64,000 bases of DNA, from NCBI RefSeq assembly GCF_002304005.1, contig NZ_MRCQ01000014.1:62001-126000 (forward strand), written 5' to 3'. A model generated the notes under the pieces. That model was not told where the DNA came from and did no database searches. It saw nothing but the letters and a program-made list of their open reading frames with translations. Within the stretch, counting starts at the first letter, position 1, and every line of letters begins with the position of its first letter. Origin of the DNA: Flavobacterium sp. ACN6 (GTDB lineage: Bacteria > Bacteroidota > Bacteroidia > Flavobacteriales > Flavobacteriaceae). This document shows positions 61,921 through 64,000 of the stretch, piece by piece. A program made the position numbers and the translations under genes.

Positions 61921-62535
61921 ATGAAAATTAGCGAAAGAACATACAACAAAAATGAAGTAATTACTTTTAGTAAAACTACTGGCAAATTTGGAGGTCTTTC
62001 AAATATGGCTCCCGGATATTCTTTATTTGTAAATGAAACTAATATAGCCAATACTGAAATTTTATATCAGGCTTGCAGGTTTCCTCTTTTTCCTGCCATT
62101 CAGGAAGAAATAATTTCTGTAACCAATCCTATGGACGCAAAAGAAATCAGCCGTAAGCACCACCAATTTACCAGACAGGATTGGGAAATAATAAAGTTTG
62201 ACGTGATGCGCTGGTGTCTGCAGATTAAACTGATTCAGAATTTCAGCAGATTTTCTGATTTACTTTTGAGCACTGGGAGCAATACAATCGTCGAGTTCTC
62301 AACCAAGGACAGCACCTGGGGAGCAGTGCCTGTCAATAAGAATGAATTGAAAGGAAAAAATGCTCTTGGAAGACTATTGATGGAGATTCGTGAAACCCAC
62401 TTGAAAAATTCTGTGGAATTGGAATTTATAAAACCTTTAAATATTCCTGCATTTTTACTTTTTGACAATCCAATTGACAAATCATACAAACCCGACTTTG
62501 TAATTCATGACCTTGATGATATCTATGCATACTAA
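61921..62535 (+). CDS. NADAR (YbiA-like) domain protein
   Basis: A 204-residue protein with the NADAR fold. FGGLSNMAPGYSLFVNETNI near 22, ANTEILYQACRFPLFP near 42 (the Glu is the family's key acidic residue), SRKHHQFTRQDWEIIKFDVM near 79, and STWGAVPVNKNELKGKNALG then RLLMEIRETH near 130-150. NADAR enzymes hydrolyse N-glycosidic bonds; some remove ADP-ribose from DNA guanines, others act on riboflavin intermediates. Next to a PRTase-like protein it probably belongs to a nucleotide-based defence system. Confidence 0.82.
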   Translation: MKISERTYNKNEVITFSKTTGKFGGLSNMAPGYSLFVNETNIANTEILYQACRFPLFPAIQEEIISVTNPMDAKEISRKHHQFTRQDWEIIKFDVMRWCLQIKLIQNFSRFSDLLLSTGSNTIVEFSTKDSTWGAVPVNKNELKGKNALGRLLMEIRETHLKNSVELEFIKPLNIPAFLLFDNPIDKSYKPDFVIHDLDDIYAY

Positions 62536-62557
62536 ATAAAACTTTTCAAATCAAAAA

Positions 62558-63232
62558 TTAATCAGTTTTTAAAGCGAATTTCTTTTTGATTTTTTCTAAA
62601 TCATACAACATTTTTTCTCTCCCGATTGTTTTTATGGCTTCGATTGCTTTTTCATGGCAATTCTTTATTTTCTCACCGCTCTTACATGGGCATAATCTGT
62701 TTCTGGTAAGATCTTTTTTATTAAGTATGTGCTCAAGAAAAACTATTGTGTCCTCAGCTGTTGGAATTTTTAAATCTTCAATATAATGTTGGATTATTCC
62801 ATCAACATGATGTTTGTATTCCTGTCCTGCATATTTATTTTCCTGTAGTTTGTATAACTGATTTGCAAAAAAAGGATATATTTTTTTTGCAATAAAATCT
62901 CTTAAATTAATTCCGTGTCGGCTCAGCAATATAAGATTATTATCGAAATCCAGACAGCAGATCCCATTCTCAGAAATATGCCAGTCGATATCACGCGGGA
63001 TTATCTCGCTCATTTCTATTACTATAGGCACGCAATACGGATATGATTCAGGAACTACGATTTTGATGTCAAAGGTATTCCAGTAGTTACCTTTGACATC
63101 ACATATATCCAATTCTCCAGAAATTATCCAAATTTTGTTTTTCCTATTTCTTCCGTAGCTTAGTTTGGGAAAGTATTCTTTAGTCTCACCAAAATCGCGC
63201 TCAAATAGACTAACTTTCTTTACTAAATCCAT
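62558..63232 (-). CDS. E2-like (UBC-fold) protein with SEC-C motif
   Basis: A 224-residue protein. Residues about 1-110 look like a prokaryotic E2/UBC fold: IVVPESYPYCVPIVIEMSEI near 58, then DWHISENGICCLDFD near 84, in which a Cys sits where E2 enzymes have their catalytic Cys. A helical linker follows. Near residue 180, RNRLCPCKSGEKIKNCHEKA is a SEC-C zinc motif. E2-like proteins modify cyclases in type II CBASS. This one overlaps the upstream cyclase gene by 23 bp and is convergent to the NADAR gene (22-bp gap). Confidence 0.75.
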   Translation of the reverse strand: MDLVKKVSLFERDFGETKEYFPKLSYGRNRKNKIWIISGELDICDVKGNYWNTFDIKIVVPESYPYCVPIVIEMSEIIPRDIDWHISENGICCLDFDNNLILLSRHGINLRDFIAKKIYPFFANQLYKLQENKYAGQEYKHHVDGIIQHYIEDLKIPTAEDTIVFLEHILNKKDLTRNRLCPCKSGEKIKNCHEKAIEAIKTIGREKMLYDLEKIKKKFALKTD

Positions 63233-64000
63233 AAAAAGGTTTACTTGCAGCTGCTATAGGAGCTAAATTATTGATGTTGCGGTCGAAATTTGGCATTGTC
63301 GCTTTATGCTTCAGTTGAAGAACACCTTGTAGATCAGTAGCTATATAATCTTGTTTTTTAAGAAACGATAGCCAGGCAAAGTCAAATTGTGTGTAATTCC
63401 AATTGTCATCCTGTATTCTAAAGATATAACGGTCATTCTCATTCTTTGTTCTTTGGCTAACGGGCGTAAAAAATTCTGACAGCTCGGGAACTTCTTTTTT
63501 TATATGGTCTCCAACAACTATCCCATTACTCACTGCGCTTGACTGCATCTTGCTGGCTAAACTTGTATGCAGACTGCAGGTCGTTACCTCGCTTATCTCT
63601 CCAATACCAGCCATTCCCCATACTACATCGCGATCATATCCAAGATCAATACCTATCCTGGTGTATATATCTTCAATCCCCTGTTCATTAAACAGTTCTT
63701 TTAGATCTGTTTTCACAAAATATGTAAAAATCCCTGCAAACTGAAGTGCTCTTTTCACAGAAAGCTGTGTCGATGTATTTTTATCTCCAAAATACACAAA
63801 TAAACCATCTCCCTGAAGTCGATGCACATAACCTCCAAAAATCAGACAGGTGTGTATTGCCGCTCGCTGGATGGTATTGGTAATAATCCAAACTGTCTGC
63901 GGAAGATAACGTTTAAAAAGATTGGTAGAACCTTTAATATCGACAAACATTGAAATAATATAATCGTTCTCGATGTTGTCGGTATGCTTTAAATGTGCGT
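63210..64000 (-). CDS. Class III nucleotide cyclase (Pycsar PycC-like), 5' end beyond window
   Basis: The minus-strand frame is open from 63210 to the right edge; an ATG at 63950 lies inside it and is unlikely to be the true start. The visible part is a class III adenylate/guanylate cyclase: SMFVDIKGSTNLFKRYLP with the first metal Asp, HRLQGDGLFVYFGD with the second metal Asp, YTRIGIDLGYDRDVVWGMAG and a SLASKMQSSAVSNGIVVGDH segment. Stand-alone cyclases in defence islands act as PycC, making cCMP or cUMP on infection. The E2-like gene follows with an overlap. Any effector would lie outside the window or is not recognised. Confidence 0.8.
   Translation of the reverse strand, partial: AHLKHTDNIENDYIISMFVDIKGSTNLFKRYLPQTVWIITNTIQRAAIHTCLIFGGYVHRLQGDGLFVYFGDKNTSTQLSVKRALQFAGIFTYFVKTDLKELFNEQGIEDIYTRIGIDLGYDRDVVWGMAGIGEISEVTTCSLHTSLASKMQSSAVSNGIVVGDHIKKEVPELSEFFTPVSQRTKNENDRYIFRIQDDNWNYTQFDFAWLSFLKKQDYIATDLQGVLQLKHKATMPNFDRNINNLAPIAAASKPFYGFSKES

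Overview
The window looks like a Bacteroidota chromosome, most likely a Flavobacterium or a close relative. The evidence is CTnDOT-type tra genes, a SusC/SusD pair, a type IX secretion (T9SS) sorting domain, TPR-AraC one-component regulators, TAnnTTTG-type promoter boxes and generally low G+C. No rRNA, tRNA, CRISPR array, integrase, transposase or relaxase was found. The accessory content fits an integrative conjugative element (ICE) and its cargo lying beside a metabolic island.

Layout. (1) 1-11.1 kb, minus strand, fairly G+C-rich: a detoxification/redox cluster with a broken GNAT gene, VOC protein, cNMP-binding thioredoxin-reductase-like flavoprotein, pirin, isochorismatase-like hydrolase, outer-membrane porin, LLM flavin oxidoreductase, NTF2-like protein, secreted amidohydrolase and a Crp/Fnr regulator. 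(2) 11.3-17.9 kb: a second, shorter version of the same module in mostly opposite orientation (Crp/Fnr, LLM oxidoreductase, YjdJ-like GNAT, YjdI-like Fe-S protein, amidohydrolase, YceI). It is bracketed by copies of two short repeats. (3) 18-31 kb, minus strand: conjugation genes traE, F, G, I (plus two paralogues), J, K, L-like, M and N, then three accessory genes. (4) 31-36.5 kb: small lipoproteins, a YqaE/Pmp3 protein, an AraC regulator and a conserved partner. (5) 36.8-50.2 kb: TPR-AraC regulator, histone-H1-like protein, secreted RCC1-repeat protein, a large palindrome, a SusC-SusD-S9 peptidase operon, and a convergent DUF6520 peptide plus MauE-type membrane protein. (6) 50.4-54.7 kb, minus strand: ICE maintenance genes (DUF932, SSB, PcfJ, PcfK) with three copies of an unexplained ~170-210 bp element. 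(7) 54.9-64 kb, AT-rich: a defence island.

The defence island is the most interesting part. A four-gene overlapping operon encodes type I modification subunits HsdM and HsdS. No HsdR follows; instead there is a Septu-like pair, a PtuA-like ATPase and a PtuB-like HNH nuclease. Next come a PRTase-like protein and a NADAR-domain protein on the plus strand. Convergent to them are an E2-like/SEC-C protein and a class III nucleotide cyclase that runs off the right edge (Pycsar/CBASS-like). The repeats in front of the SSB and PcfK operons may be leading-region (Frpo-like) single-strand promoters or structured leaders; this is a hypothesis.

All functions are inferred from sequence motifs and family knowledge recognised by eye. 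No database or structure search was run.
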